Source: Lysinibacillus macroides (GTDB lineage Bacteria; Bacillota; Bacilli; Bacillales_A; Planococcaceae). Taken from it: a DNA stretch of 64,000 nt. Of the stretch, positions 25,472 through 35,108 are shown one piece after another (within the stretch, counting starts at the first letter, position 1; each line of letters opens with the position of its first letter). The stretch spans positions 628,554 to 692,553 of the forward strand of contig NZ_LGCI01000005.1 in NCBI RefSeq assembly GCF_001281525.1, read 5' to 3'. Under the pieces are notes generated by a model. That model was given only the letters and a program-made list of their open reading frames with translations, made no database searches and had not been told where the DNA came from. The translations under genes and the position numbers were made by a program.

Positions 25472-26899
25472 ACGATAATACGACACAATCAAGGTCTATT
25501 TACTCGAAATCGCTACAATTATACCCAATCACAATTGAATAACACATTAAATAAATTGTCTTCAGGCTATAAAATAAAACAAGCTGCGGATGATGCGGCA
25601 GGTTTAGGCATTAGCGAAAAAATGCGTGGGCAAATAAGAGGGTTACATAGGGCCGGAGAAAATATTCAAAATGGCTTGTCATTATTACAAACAGTTGATG
25701 GTGGATTAGGGACGATTACAGACCCTAATTTATTAAGGATGCGTGAATTAGCCATTCAGGCAGCAAATGACACATTGACAAATGATGATCGCTTCAAAAT
25801 ACAAATGGAAATCGATGCAATTAAAGAAGGCATTGATAATATTGTAGATGGTACGGAATTTAATACAATAAAAGTATTACGGCCTCCTGCTGAGCTACCT
25901 ACTGCAACACCTAATGGGGTAGTAGATATTGTATTAGTTTTCGATAATACAGGGAGTATGTCTTCCAAACAACAAAATTTTGCAGCTAATATCCAAAATT
26001 TAATTTCTTCTATTCAAGGGAAAGGCGTATCAGATATTCGAATAGGCATTTTAAGTTACTATGATTCGAATTATGAAAAAAGTGATTTTGCAGGTGATAA
26101 ATGGACGAGTGATATCAATGAGGTCATAGCTGAAATCAATAGAATTTCTGCAACCAATGATGGTGGTACTGAAAATAATATGACGGCTATTGAAGAGGTT
26201 GTGAACTTTTATGATTTTAGAGAGTATCCCAATAGCAATACAAATTATAAACATCTGATTATCATTACAGATGAATTTGGAGATGATGATTATAAAACGC
26301 AAGATGTTGTCCAGCTATTAAAGGATCAACATATTATGTTGCATGGTGTAATGGATAGTGCGCCTGGGCTGGATCACGTTATTCAGGAAACAGGTGGTCA
26401 AAAAGTTCAATTAAATGGCAATCCAAACTGGGGTGCAGATTTATCAAAAGATATCGGTGAGGCGATTGGTTCATCTGCTAATATACCTCATGAAGAAGTC
26501 GACATGCATCCGCTTATTTTACAAGTAGGTGCGAATGTGGGACAACATATAAAACTCAATTTATATGATTGCCGTACCACAACAATAGGTATTGATGAAG
26601 TATCTGTTATGACACGTGAAGATGCTGAACAAGCATTAGCAATCATTGATAAAGCAATACAGCAAATTTCCAGCTATCGTAGTGAATATGGTGCGTTTTA
26701 TAATCGACTTAAATATGCCTACAATAATGTTCAAAATGCTGAGGAAAATTTAATACATGCAGAATCTTTATTACGAGATACTGATATGGCGCAGGAAATG
26801 TCTAAACTAAAAAAAGCTCAACTAATACTCCAATCCTCCCAAGCAATGATGGCACAAATTAATCAAATGAGCCAAGGAATATTGACATTATTAAAATAA
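25472..26899 (+). CDS. Flagellin with an inserted von Willebrand factor A domain; start codon ACG in place of ATG
   Basis: The 475-residue reading frame has flagellin at both ends. The N-terminal D0/D1 part (about 1-135) contains LNKLSSGYKIKQAADDAAGL, SEKMRGQIRGL and GTEFN. The C-terminal D1/D0 part (about 343-475) contains DAEQALAIIDKAI and SQAMMAQINQMSQGILTLLK. Between them, in place of the variable D2/D3 region, lies a vWA domain (about 149-331) with a full MIDAS: DNTGS (D158), T233 in GGTEN and D267 in ITDEFG. A Cys in LYDCRTT is unusual for flagellin. AGGAG (25460-25464) is followed after seven bases by ACG, where family members have ATG (then IIRHNQ). Starts at ATA 25475 or TTG 25535 are alternatives. 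It is far from any flagellar cluster in view. It may be a surface filament with ligand or metal binding, or a silent gene. Confidence 0.85.
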   Translation, partial: TIIRHNQGLFTRNRYNYTQSQLNNTLNKLSSGYKIKQAADDAAGLGISEKMRGQIRGLHRAGENIQNGLSLLQTVDGGLGTITDPNLLRMRELAIQAANDTLTNDDRFKIQMEIDAIKEGIDNIVDGTEFNTIKVLRPPAELPTATPNGVVDIVLVFDNTGSMSSKQQNFAANIQNLISSIQGKGVSDIRIGILSYYDSNYEKSDFAGDKWTSDINEVIAEINRISATNDGGTENNMTAIEEVVNFYDFREYPNSNTNYKHLIIITDEFGDDDYKTQDVVQLLKDQHIMLHGVMDSAPGLDHVIQETGGQKVQLNGNPNWGADLSKDIGEAIGSSANIPHEEVDMHPLILQVGANVGQHIKLNLYDCRTTTIGIDEVSVMTREDAEQALAIIDKAIQQISSYRSEYGAFYNRLKYAYNNVQNAEENLIHAESLLRDTDMAQEMSKLKKAQLILQSSQAMMAQINQMSQGILTLLK

Positions 26900-27280
26900 T
26901 AGTGTGTAAGTAAAAAAATCTTTTGTTCTGCAGGTATGGTCGGTTCCTTGTTAACAAATTAGCAGAAGCCAATTGACAATAACTATAAGAAAAGCTGCCA
27001 AATGGTGGCTTTTTTCATGTCTACAATAGCAAATATGAAAAACGATTCACTTGTTAGAAAAAGGTGCATACTAACGATAATGAGCAACGGATGTCATTAA
27101 TTCATGAATAAAAAATTATTGCGAATACTCTAAAAACAAATGTGAAATTTGTTTTTCTTTAATAATACCTAAAAGTATGACATAATTTTCACAGATTAGC
27201 GGGAACCATAACCCTATTCATTTGAACGAGATCAAATATTGATATAATGATTAATGTGAAAGAAAACTAGAGGTGAAAAA
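26900..27280. other. 381-bp intergenic region with a terminator
   Basis: It holds one terminator hairpin (26993-27015) serving the vWA-flagellin gene. The remaining A/T-rich sequence shows no coding frame, and I see no known element before the rluB RBS (AGAGGTG). Confidence 0.5.
26993..27015 (+). terminator. Rho-independent terminator after the vWA-flagellin gene
   Basis: AGCTGCC pairs with GGTGGCT (two GU pairs) around AAAT, followed by TTTTT. Confidence 0.65.
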
Positions 27281-28012
27281 ATGGAAAGATTACAAAAGGT
27301 GATTGCTTATGCAGGAGTTGCCTCAAGGCGAAAGGCAGAGCAATTGATTGTAGAGGGCAAGGTAAAGGTAAACGGTGTAGTAGTGCGTGAGCTAGGCACA
27401 AAGGTATCGAACGCTGATACAATTGAAGTGGAAGGAGTAAAGCTTGAGAAGGAAGATAAGGTTTACTACTTACTGTATAAACCACGTGGGACTATTTCGG
27501 CTGTGACAGATGATAAAGGACGCAAAACTGTCACAGATTTATTTCATCATATTCCGCAACGTATTTTCCCAGTTGGTCGTCTTGATTATGATACATCTGG
27601 CTTATTGTTATTGACAAATGATGGTGAATTTTCCTATATGTTAACACATCCGAAGTTTAAAATTGATAAAACCTATATTGCGCGTGTCAAAGGAGTTCCA
27701 ACGATTGAAGGGCTTAAAAAGCTTCAGCGAGGCATTAAATTAGAGGATGGTAAAACAGCACCAGCCAAAGTGAGTATGACATCCTTTGACGAAAAGGCTG
27801 GCAAGGCCATCTGTGAAATTACGATTCATGAGGGACGAAATCGCCAGGTTCGTCGCATGTTTGAGGCAATTGGTACACCTGTTGTGAAGCTAAAACGTGA
27901 GCGCTTTGCTTTTTTAGATTTATACGGCCTTGCGCCAGGTGAATACCGTGAGTTGACAAAGCATGAGGTGAAGCAACTGCGTGTGTTAGCTGAAACAGGA
28001 AAACTCGATTGA
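27281..28012 (+). CDS. rluB: 23S rRNA pseudouridine 2605 synthase RluB
   Basis: A 243-residue RsuA-family pseudouridine synthase. An N-terminal S4 RNA-binding domain (about 1-60, RLQKVIAYAGVASRRKAEQL) is followed by the catalytic domain with D102 in GRLDYDTSG. B. subtilis has this gene (ypuL/rluB) just before resA, as here. Full length. The target position is inferred from orthology. Confidence 0.93.
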   Translation: MERLQKVIAYAGVASRRKAEQLIVEGKVKVNGVVVRELGTKVSNADTIEVEGVKLEKEDKVYYLLYKPRGTISAVTDDKGRKTVTDLFHHIPQRIFPVGRLDYDTSGLLLLTNDGEFSYMLTHPKFKIDKTYIARVKGVPTIEGLKKLQRGIKLEDGKTAPAKVSMTSFDEKAGKAICEITIHEGRNRQVRRMFEAIGTPVVKLKRERFAFLDLYGLAPGEYRELTKHEVKQLRVLAETGKLD

Positions 28013-28256
28013 TCGAACGCTGCCCATAAAATGTGAGATTACTGTGAAGTTTTCACTTTCATTGTGTTGAAAACGTTCATAAATCATTCATAAATAAACG
28101 CTAAGTGTTTTTAGAGCATTTTGCTATAATAGGTGATAATAGGACACATATGTCATATTTCATCTAAAAATGCTATAGCATGTATAAAGACGTAGATATA
28201 ATAAAAAAGTTCGATGACGTCTTTTATTGAAAAATAGGCAATGGGGGGTTATTAGC

Positions 28257-28790
28257 TTGGAAAAAAAGAAAAAACGTCTTGTACTCCGCACTGTTATTTT
28301 GGCAGTTTTAGCATTAGCAATTGGGTACACGGTTTATGGAACAGCAACAAAAGAAAAAGTAGAGTTAGTGGCAGTTGGCTCTGAAGCACCTGATTTCACG
28401 TTAATCGATTTAAACGGCGAAAAGCATAAATTGTCGGATTATAAAGGACAAGGAGTATTTTTAAACTTCTGGGGAACTTGGTGTAAGCCTTGTGAGAAGG
28501 AAATGCCTGCAATGGACAACCAATATCAAGAATTTAAAGACCAAGGTGTACAAACCTTAGCGGTGAATATTGCCCAAACAGATTTTGAAGTACAAAACTT
28601 TGTTGATCGACATAATTTGTCATTCCCAGTAGTCATTGATAAAACAAAAAGTGTGATGACAGCTTATAATGTTGGTCAATTACCTGCTACTGTATTAATT
28701 GATCCAGATGGTAAAGTGACAAAAATTATTACAGGTGAAATGACAGAGGAACATATTGCTTCGTTCATGGAATCAGTGAAACCAAAATAA
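28257..28790 (+). CDS. resA: Thiol-disulfide oxidoreductase ResA
   Basis: A 177-residue membrane-anchored, extracytoplasmic thioredoxin-like protein that reduces apocytochrome c cysteines for haem attachment. It has one N-terminal helix (about 9-28) and the active site WCKPC (C76/C79). TTG 28257 follows GGGGGG at 28243-28248; an upstream in-frame start at 28227 lacks an RBS. It is the first gene of resABC; resB starts 13 bases after its stop. Confidence 0.93.
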   Translation: MEKKKKRLVLRTVILAVLALAIGYTVYGTATKEKVELVAVGSEAPDFTLIDLNGEKHKLSDYKGQGVFLNFWGTWCKPCEKEMPAMDNQYQEFKDQGVQTLAVNIAQTDFEVQNFVDRHNLSFPVVIDKTKSVMTAYNVGQLPATVLIDPDGKVTKIITGEMTEEHIASFMESVKPK

Positions 28791-28803
28791 GGAGTAAATG
28801 ACG

Positions 28804-30477
28804 ATGGAAAAAATCATTTGTGCTTGTGGTCATAGTAACCCATATGGCACGAAGCTCTGTGAAAAATGTGGTCGTCCTTTAACTGAAGAAGAGAAGCAAA
28901 ATAAAGTTGTGGATATGCGCTATGATGGCATGGCGATTCGATCTAAAACTTATAACAAATCAATTATTGATAAGATTTGGAATTTCTTTTCGAGTGTTAA
29001 AGTTGGTATAGCCTTAATTATTATCACATTAATTGCTGCTTCAATCGGCACATTGCTACCACAAGAATTTTATGTAAAAGCTTCTGATATGGAGAAGGGT
29101 GCTTATTACGAAGATGTATATGGTGTATTTGGTAAAATTTATTACGCATTAGGTCTTTCAGATTTATATAGCTCCTGGTGGTTCCAAATTTTAGTTGGTA
29201 TGCTAGCTGTCTCCATTATTGTAGCGAGTCTTGACCGAGGAATACCGCTGCATAAATCATTAAAGAACCAACGTGTGAAAAGACATGAAAGCTTTATGAA
29301 GCGTCAACGTATTGTGGCAGAAGGGCAAGTAACGGCTGGTACTGAAGAAACGCTTGATAAAGTTGCACAAAAAATGACGGAGATGAAATATGCTGTTCGT
29401 CGAGATGGTAGCGCTCTCTTAGCGGAAAAAGGACGCTTTTCTCGTTACGGTCCGTACATAAACCATGTGGGGCTTATTATCTTTTTAGGTGGAGTCATGC
29501 TACGTTTGCTCCCAGGCTTCTATGTGGATGAATCCATCTGGGTGCGTGAAGGTGAAACACGTGCTATTCCTAGCATGGATGGTTATTTTATTGAAAATCG
29601 TGATTTTATTTTAGAGACCCATGATAATGAGCCACAGGGAGAGCAAGTAAAACAAGGTGTGAATGTGGTAGCAAAAAACTTCCAAACAGATGTTACACTG
29701 TATAAGCAGCCGGAAGATGCACTACCTGGAGATACGGAAAATTTAGAAAAAGTGAAAGACTATTCGATTCGTGTTAATCATCCTTTGAAGGAAGATGGCT
29801 TTGCCCTTTATCAAATGGACTATCGCTTAAATGAATTAAAGCAAATGAACTTTGAATTAGTGCATAAAACAACAGAAGAATCACTTGGTAAGGTGGAAAT
29901 TGATTTAACAAATCCTAAAAAAGAGTATGATTTAGGCAATGGCTCTTCTGTGCAGATTCTTGTCTATACACCGGATTTTGATGGCTTTGAAAATGGTGAG
30001 CCACGAACAAAAACGTCTGTGCCAAATAATCCAGCATTTTTATTTAAAATGACAACACCAGAAACGCCAGAGGGTGAAGTAAGCTTTGTAGAAATTATGC
30101 AACCGCCTTTAGAGCCGCTTGGTGAAAATCAGTATAGAATGAAGTTTGCTGAGGCAGAGATGCGTGATATGTCAGGTATTACGGTACGTAAAGATAAAAC
30201 CATTCCGATCATATTTATTGGCGGTGCTATTTTTATGCTTGGTGTGGTTATTGGGTCTTACTGGAATCATCGTCGTTTATGGCTTCAAGTGGAACCAGAC
30301 GGTCGTGTGTTAATGGCTGCCCATGTCAATAAAAATATGTTTAGCATGAAAAAAGATTTAGATGCTGTTACGGCATTTGCTGCATTACCGTCCTATAAAG
30401 ATCAATTAGAAAAAGATGAGGATAGCGAAGAGTCCGCAAATGGTAGCATTAAAGAAAAGGAAGGTGACAACACCTGA
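28804..30477 (+). CDS. resB: Cytochrome c biogenesis protein ResB
   Basis: A 557-residue CcsB-type membrane protein that, with ResC, carries and attaches haem to c-type cytochromes. It starts with a zinc ribbon ([18 protein letters not shown], about 5-24), then three helices (about 55-75, 110-130 and 205-225), a large extracytoplasmic domain and a final helix (near 460-480). ATG 28804 has AGGAG 9 bases upstream; ATG 28798 is too close. It overlaps resC by one base (TGATG). Confidence 0.93.
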   Translation: MEKIICACGHSNPYGTKLCEKCGRPLTEEEKQNKVVDMRYDGMAIRSKTYNKSIIDKIWNFFSSVKVGIALIIITLIAASIGTLLPQEFYVKASDMEKGAYYEDVYGVFGKIYYALGLSDLYSSWWFQILVGMLAVSIIVASLDRGIPLHKSLKNQRVKRHESFMKRQRIVAEGQVTAGTEETLDKVAQKMTEMKYAVRRDGSALLAEKGRFSRYGPYINHVGLIIFLGGVMLRLLPGFYVDESIWVREGETRAIPSMDGYFIENRDFILETHDNEPQGEQVKQGVNVVAKNFQTDVTLYKQPEDALPGDTENLEKVKDYSIRVNHPLKEDGFALYQMDYRLNELKQMNFELVHKTTEESLGKVEIDLTNPKKEYDLGNGSSVQILVYTPDFDGFENGEPRTKTSVPNNPAFLFKMTTPETPEGEVSFVEIMQPPLEPLGENQYRMKFAEAEMRDMSGITVRKDKTIPIIFIGGAIFMLGVVIGSYWNHRRLWLQVEPDGRVLMAAHVNKNMFSMKKDLDAVTAFAALPSYKDQLEKDEDSEESANGSIKEKEGDNT

Positions 30478-31658
30478 TGAGTTTGATTGATATAAGTGGT
30501 AACCTGCTATATGTAGCGTTCGTTGCTTATTTAATGGCGACATTGCTATTTGGTGGATCTATTAAACAAGCGAACGCTACTGGTAAGAATATTGATAAAT
30601 GGGGTAAGCTTGCTATTGGCGTAACCATTATTGGGTTCTTATCGCAGCTTGGTTATTTTATTACACGTTGGATCTATACAGGACATGCGCCTGTCAGTAA
30701 TATGTTTGAATTTACAACTGCCTTTGGTATGTTTATTGTTGGTGCGTTTATTTTAATTTACTTTATTTATCGTTTAACGGCTCTTGGACTAGTCGCGTTA
30801 CCGATAGCACTTTTAATCATTGCGTATGCAGCAATGTTCCCAAATGAAGTAAGCCCATTAGTACCTTCATTACAAAGTCATTGGCTAACGATCCATGTTA
30901 TTACAGCAGCATTAGGGCAGTCCATTTTAGCGATTAGTGCTGTAGCAGGGCTTATCTATTTATTAAAAGTAGTGGATTTAACAAAGCCCTCTAAACAACG
31001 TTTTTGGTTAGAGGCAGTAATGTATAGTCTTGTTGTAGTGATTGGGTTTGTGGCAGTAACCTCTACATTTAATGCAATGGATTATGAGTCTAGCTACACA
31101 TATATTGATAAAGAAGGAGCGCCTCATAAAATCATTTATAATTTGCCCCCAATTTTTGGGATGCATGAATATGAAGCAATTGAAGAACATGGCATGTCAC
31201 CAATCGTTGAAATGCCAGCACTTATTAATGCAAAAAAATTAACGACTGTTGTTTGGTCATTCATCGTAGGTTCTATTTTATATGTATTGATTCGCCTAAT
31301 TGCGCGAAGACGTATTAGTGCTATTTTCCAACCACTTGTGAAACGTGTGAATTTACAATTACTTGATGAGATAGGGTATCGTTCAGTGCTTATTGGATTT
31401 CCATTATTCTCTTTAGGTGCTTTAATCTTTGCAATGATTTGGGCACAGATTGCCTGGAGTCGTTTCTGGGGATGGGACCCAAAAGAGGTATGGGCTCTTA
31501 TTACATGGCTATTCTATGCGGCATTCCTGCATTTACGTCTATCAAAAGGCTGGGAAGGTCGAAAATCTGCTTGGTTAGCATTAATTGGTTTTGGGATTAT
31601 TTTATTCAACCTAATTGCTGTTAACTTAATTCTTGCAGGTTTACACTCTTACGCGTAA
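30477..31658 (+). CDS. resC: Cytochrome c biogenesis protein ResC (CcsA family)
   Basis: A 393-residue, roughly eight-span haem-handling membrane protein. The tryptophan-rich haem motif [16 protein letters not shown] is intact near residue 325, flanked by conserved His residues. It forms the synthase complex with ResB. It overlaps resB by one base and is followed by a strong terminator, which separates resABC from resDE. Confidence 0.94.
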   Translation: MSLIDISGNLLYVAFVAYLMATLLFGGSIKQANATGKNIDKWGKLAIGVTIIGFLSQLGYFITRWIYTGHAPVSNMFEFTTAFGMFIVGAFILIYFIYRLTALGLVALPIALLIIAYAAMFPNEVSPLVPSLQSHWLTIHVITAALGQSILAISAVAGLIYLLKVVDLTKPSKQRFWLEAVMYSLVVVIGFVAVTSTFNAMDYESSYTYIDKEGAPHKIIYNLPPIFGMHEYEAIEEHGMSPIVEMPALINAKKLTTVVWSFIVGSILYVLIRLIARRRISAIFQPLVKRVNLQLLDEIGYRSVLIGFPLFSLGALIFAMIWAQIAWSRFWGWDPKEVWALITWLFYAAFLHLRLSKGWEGRKSAWLALIGFGIILFNLIAVNLILAGLHSYA

Positions 31659-31671
31659 CTTGTGACACAAT

Positions 31672-31710
31672 AAGCCTTTTCGCCACAGCGAAAAGGCTTT
31701 CTTTTCTTTT
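31672..31710 (+). terminator. Rho-independent terminator after resC
   Basis: AAGCCTTTTCGC pairs perfectly with GCGAAAAGGCTT, followed by TCTTTTCTTTT. Confidence 0.9.
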
Positions 31711-31767
31711 CAATATGTGTCACACCATGTACAATAGAAGGTAGAGAAAGATTAGAAGAGAGGGATC

Positions 31768-32490
31768 GTGAAAGTGTCAGAAAATATTTCAGTATTAGTA
31801 GTAGACGATGAGGATCGTATTCGCCGCTTATTAAAAATGTACCTAGAGCGAGAAGGATACCTTGTTGACGAGGCAGAAAATGGTGAACAAGCGATCGAAA
31901 AATCTTTAGAAAAAGAGTATCACTGTATTTTACTCGATATTATGATGCCCGAAAAAGATGGGCTGGAAGTGTGTGCAGAAATTCGAGAACGAGCAACAAC
32001 ACCGATTATTTTATTAACTGCAAAAGGTGAGGAAGCGAATCGTGTACAAGGCTTTGAGCTTGGCGCAGATGATTATATTGTAAAACCATTTAGTCCTCGT
32101 GAGGTTGTGTTACGTGTGAAGGCTATTTTACGCCGTTCACAAGCCTTCTCACCAGCAACAAATGCATCTTCTTCAAAGGATTTAGTGGTATTCCAGCATC
32201 TGATGATCGATCATGATGCACATCGCGTGACAGCGGAGGGCATTGAGGTGAATTTAACACCAAAGGAATATGAATTACTCTACTTCCTAGCAAAATCGCC
32301 AGACAAAGTATTTGACCGTGAACAATTACTAAAAGAGGTTTGGCACTATGATTTCTTTGGGGATTTACGTACAGTCGACACACATGTGAAGCGCCTACGT
32401 GAAAAGCTTAATCGTGTGTCAGAAAACGCTGCCAAAATGATTGTGACAGTTTGGGGCGTTGGTTACAAGTTTGAGGTTGTCAATGAATAG
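31768..32490 (+). CDS. resD: Response regulator ResD (OmpR family)
   Basis: A 240-residue regulator of aerobic and anaerobic respiration. The receiver has D13/D14 acidic residues, phospho-acceptor D57 (LLDIMMP) and a Lys in IVKPFSP. The C-terminal OmpR winged helix carries LTPKEYELLYFLA and RTVDTHVKRLREKL. It starts with GTG 31768 after AGAGAGGG. It overlaps resE by 8 bases. In B. subtilis ResD activates resABC, ctaA and nitrate/nitrite respiration genes. Confidence 0.94.
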   Translation: MKVSENISVLVVDDEDRIRRLLKMYLEREGYLVDEAENGEQAIEKSLEKEYHCILLDIMMPEKDGLEVCAEIRERATTPIILLTAKGEEANRVQGFELGADDYIVKPFSPREVVLRVKAILRRSQAFSPATNASSSKDLVVFQHLMIDHDAHRVTAEGIEVNLTPKEYELLYFLAKSPDKVFDREQLLKEVWHYDFFGDLRTVDTHVKRLREKLNRVSENAAKMIVTVWGVGYKFEVVNE

Positions 32491-34258
32491 AATATGGAAC
32501 AGCGTTGTCGGGAAGCTATGGGTAACCATATTGCTTCTCGTTTCATTTGTATTATTTGTTTTCACGGTATTAATGCTTGAGTTTCTTCAAAACTATCATA
32601 TGCAGCAAGCAGAAATGTCTTTACGTCAAACGGCTGCAACAGTTGCAAGTATCGTAGATGATAATGAAACAACTGAATCTACTTCCGCGTTGTTAAAGGA
32701 TATTTTGCCTACAGGTACTAACGCACTTATCGCTATTCGTGATAATGAAGTATCCTTTGCGATGCAGGAGGGTGTCAATAAAAAAGAAATACAAGAGACA
32801 ATCTTAGCAAATCGCTCATTTCATGAAATTTTTAAATCAGATCAACCCATCATCAAGGAAATGATGATGCCATCCTCTGCGGAGCAAGAAAAAATGGAAT
32901 CCTATGTTGTGCTTGGCTTTCCATTGAATGTGGAGAATGCTGTACACGGTGCTGTTTTTATTTATCAAAGTCCAGATGCATTACATAAAACTTCTAAGGA
33001 AACAACGAAAATTGTCTTTTTAGCCGCTTTTATCGCATTTGTGTTAACGACATTTTTTGCGTTTTTCCTATCTTCACGTATTACATCGCCACTTAGAAAA
33101 ATGCGAGAGCTAGCATTTGAAATTGCGAAGGGGAATTTTGAAGCGAAAATGCCAACAGCTCAAAACGATGAAATTGGTCAGCTTGCGGTTGCCTTCAATC
33201 AAATGGGGCGTCAATTAAAGCATAATTTAGAGGTGATTAATCAAGAAAATGAACAGCTATCGAATATTTTAACATCGATGACAGATGCAGTAATTACCTT
33301 TAATCGTGACCGTACAATTCTGTTAAGCAATCCACCAGCAGAACGCTTAATGCAAAAGTGGTTTGTCAATAAAGGCTCACAAAGTGCAAAGCCAATTCCA
33401 CCTGAGCTCTATCATATGCTTGATCATGTGTTAATGTTTGAGGATAAGCTGGAAGAGGAAATTGAAATGGACGGTAGCTATTACACATTTACGATTAGCC
33501 CTCTTTATAGCGGTGAAATGATACGAGGAGCTGTTGCTGTTATTCGTGATATGACAGAGCAGCATCGCTTAGAAAAGCTGCGATCCGATTTTATTGCCAA
33601 TGTTTCTCATGAGCTTCGTACACCTATTGCCATGCTTCAAGGTTATTCAGAAGCACTAATGGATGATGATTTTATTCAAGACCAGGAAGAGCGCAATGAA
33701 ATTACAAAAATTATTTATGATGAATCGAAACGAATGGGACGTCTTGTGACCGATCTATTAGATTTGGCACGTATGGAATCAGGACATATGACACTGTATA
33801 AAGATGAATTGCCTATTAATTCTACATTCGAACGAATTACACAAAAATTTGCACAGGTGGCTAAGGAAAAGCATGTTCGCTTGGTTTTTGACAGTGAATT
33901 TAATGATGATGCTATGATTAATATAGATGAGGATCGTATTGAACAAGTGCTGACAAATTTAGTGGATAATGCACTTCGACATACAGATAAGGGAGCGGTC
34001 ACTGTAAAAGTAGAGCAGGAGCCAACCTTTGCAAAAATTTCTGTACAGGATACAGGACATGGCATCCCTCAGGAAGATTTACCTTATGTTTTTGAGCGTT
34101 TTTATAAGGCAGATAAGGCACGTACGCGCTCTAAAGGTGGGACAGGGCTTGGCTTAGCCATTGCTAGAAATATTGTGAAGGCACACTCAGGCAATATTAT
34201 GGTAGATAGTGTGCTGAAGGAAGGCACAACCTTTACGTTTTATTTACCGTTCGATTAA
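32483..34258 (+). CDS. resE: Sensor histidine kinase ResE
   Basis: A 591-residue membrane kinase for ResD. Order: helix (about 10-32), extracytoplasmic sensor (about 33-170), helix (about 173-195), HAMP, PAS (about 255-360), HisKA with H376 in NVSHELRTP, and HATPase with NLVDNALRHT, DTGHGIP and TGLGLAI. Start ATG 32483 lies inside resD. Length matches B. subtilis ResE. Confidence 0.94.
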   Translation: MNRIWNSVVGKLWVTILLLVSFVLFVFTVLMLEFLQNYHMQQAEMSLRQTAATVASIVDDNETTESTSALLKDILPTGTNALIAIRDNEVSFAMQEGVNKKEIQETILANRSFHEIFKSDQPIIKEMMMPSSAEQEKMESYVVLGFPLNVENAVHGAVFIYQSPDALHKTSKETTKIVFLAAFIAFVLTTFFAFFLSSRITSPLRKMRELAFEIAKGNFEAKMPTAQNDEIGQLAVAFNQMGRQLKHNLEVINQENEQLSNILTSMTDAVITFNRDRTILLSNPPAERLMQKWFVNKGSQSAKPIPPELYHMLDHVLMFEDKLEEEIEMDGSYYTFTISPLYSGEMIRGAVAVIRDMTEQHRLEKLRSDFIANVSHELRTPIAMLQGYSEALMDDDFIQDQEERNEITKIIYDESKRMGRLVTDLLDLARMESGHMTLYKDELPINSTFERITQKFAQVAKEKHVRLVFDSEFNDDAMINIDEDRIEQVLTNLVDNALRHTDKGAVTVKVEQEPTFAKISVQDTGHGIPQEDLPYVFERFYKADKARTRSKGGTGLGLAIARNIVKAHSGNIMVDSVLKEGTTFTFYLPFD

Positions 34259-34281
34259 TAACGTGATTACTATTAATTGGC

Positions 34282-34307
34282 TGTAACTTCTGTGAACGTA
34301 AAACGAC
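34282..34307 (+). promoter_or_regulatory. Likely autoregulatory sigma-X promoter of sigX-rsiX
   Basis: TGTAAC (34282-34287), 16 bases, then CGAC (34304-34307) closely match the B. subtilis sigma-X pattern TGTAAC-N16/17-CGAC. It lies 28 bases upstream of the sigX start. Confidence 0.65.
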
Positions 34308-34335
34308 AAATATTATAGAACGGGGGTGGAGTGCT

Positions 34336-34869
34336 TTGAATGACTCCGTGTTCCATCGACTATACGATGCATATCATCAAGACGTGTTCCAGTTTCTAAT
34401 ATACTTAGTAAAAAATCGTACACTTGCTGAAGATTTGGCGCATGAAGTGTATGTCCGCGTGTTGCGATCATATGACCAATTTGCAGGCAATAGCAGTGAA
34501 AAAACATGGCTATTTGCCATTGCGAAAAATGTTGCCATTGATCATTTTCGAAAACAAGCAGTGCGTCAAAAGCATTCACTTGATTTCTTTGACTGGGAAA
34601 CGGAACAGCTCCATTCAACCACACCATCACCGGAAGATATGCTACAGGCCAGTGATGAATTTATACAAGTAGAATCAGCTCTTGAAAAATGTACGGGTGA
34701 TCAAAAAATGGTCATTATTATGCGCTATTTTCAGGATTTATCGATTGCAGAAACTGCACAAATATTAGATTGGACAGAAGCAAAGGTAAAAACAACGCAG
34801 CATCGTGCCATTAAGTTTTTAAGGCAACAGCTACAGCCGATTAAAGAACAGGAGGCGAAACGGCAATGA
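34336..34869 (+). CDS. sigX: ECF sigma factor SigX
   Basis: A 177-residue extracytoplasmic-function sigma factor. Region 2 (DVFQFLIYLVKNRTLAEDLA, TWLFAIAKNVAIDHFRK) and region 4 (MRYFQDLSIAETAQILDWTE) are complete. SigX controls envelope charge and lipid genes in B. subtilis. It starts with TTG 34336 after GGGGGTGGAG. Position after resE is the same as in B. subtilis. It overlaps rsiX by 4 bases; rsiX is interrupted. Confidence 0.93.
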   Translation: MNDSVFHRLYDAYHQDVFQFLIYLVKNRTLAEDLAHEVYVRVLRSYDQFAGNSSEKTWLFAIAKNVAIDHFRKQAVRQKHSLDFFDWETEQLHSTTPSPEDMLQASDEFIQVESALEKCTGDQKMVIIMRYFQDLSIAETAQILDWTEAKVKTTQHRAIKFLRQQLQPIKEQEAKRQ

Positions 34870-35102
34870 CGCATAAGCAATTTGATGACGAACACCTTGA
34901 ACATGTATTACACAATGCCCCTAAGCTTTCTGACCACCGTTCTAAAGAAGAGCTATTAAATCGGTTATTGGCGGATGCTCGCTTGCAAGATAATGTTCAC
35001 CTACAAGAGGCTATACAACAACCAATAGAAGATGAACAAGATCAGCAGGATCATTCTGCAGGACAAGAACCAACAACACGATCGAAGCTTCGTCAAATGT
35101 AG
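34866..35102 (+). CDS. rsiX: Anti-sigma X factor RsiX, N-terminal cytoplasmic part, ended by an in-frame TAG
   Basis: 78 residues, acidic and helical, start as RsiX should, with ATG overlapping the sigX stop. They hold the region expected to bind SigX. The frame meets TAG at 35100-35102, just before the membrane helix. The next codons (ATT TTT ATG) continue in the same frame into the transmembrane and outer part. A single base change (for example TGG to TAG) would explain it. If this half is made alone it is a soluble anti-sigma without an outside sensor. Confidence 0.7.
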   Translation: MTHKQFDDEHLEHVLHNAPKLSDHRSKEELLNRLLADARLQDNVHLQEAIQQPIEDEQDQQDHSAGQEPTTRSKLRQM

Positions 35103-35108
35103 ATTTTT

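Noticed and set aside
34424-34672. A second frame inside sigX, and the minus-strand frame opposite it
   Set aside because: Both overlap sigX fully, whose sigma motifs are intact; the alternatives lack an RBS and recognisable pattern.
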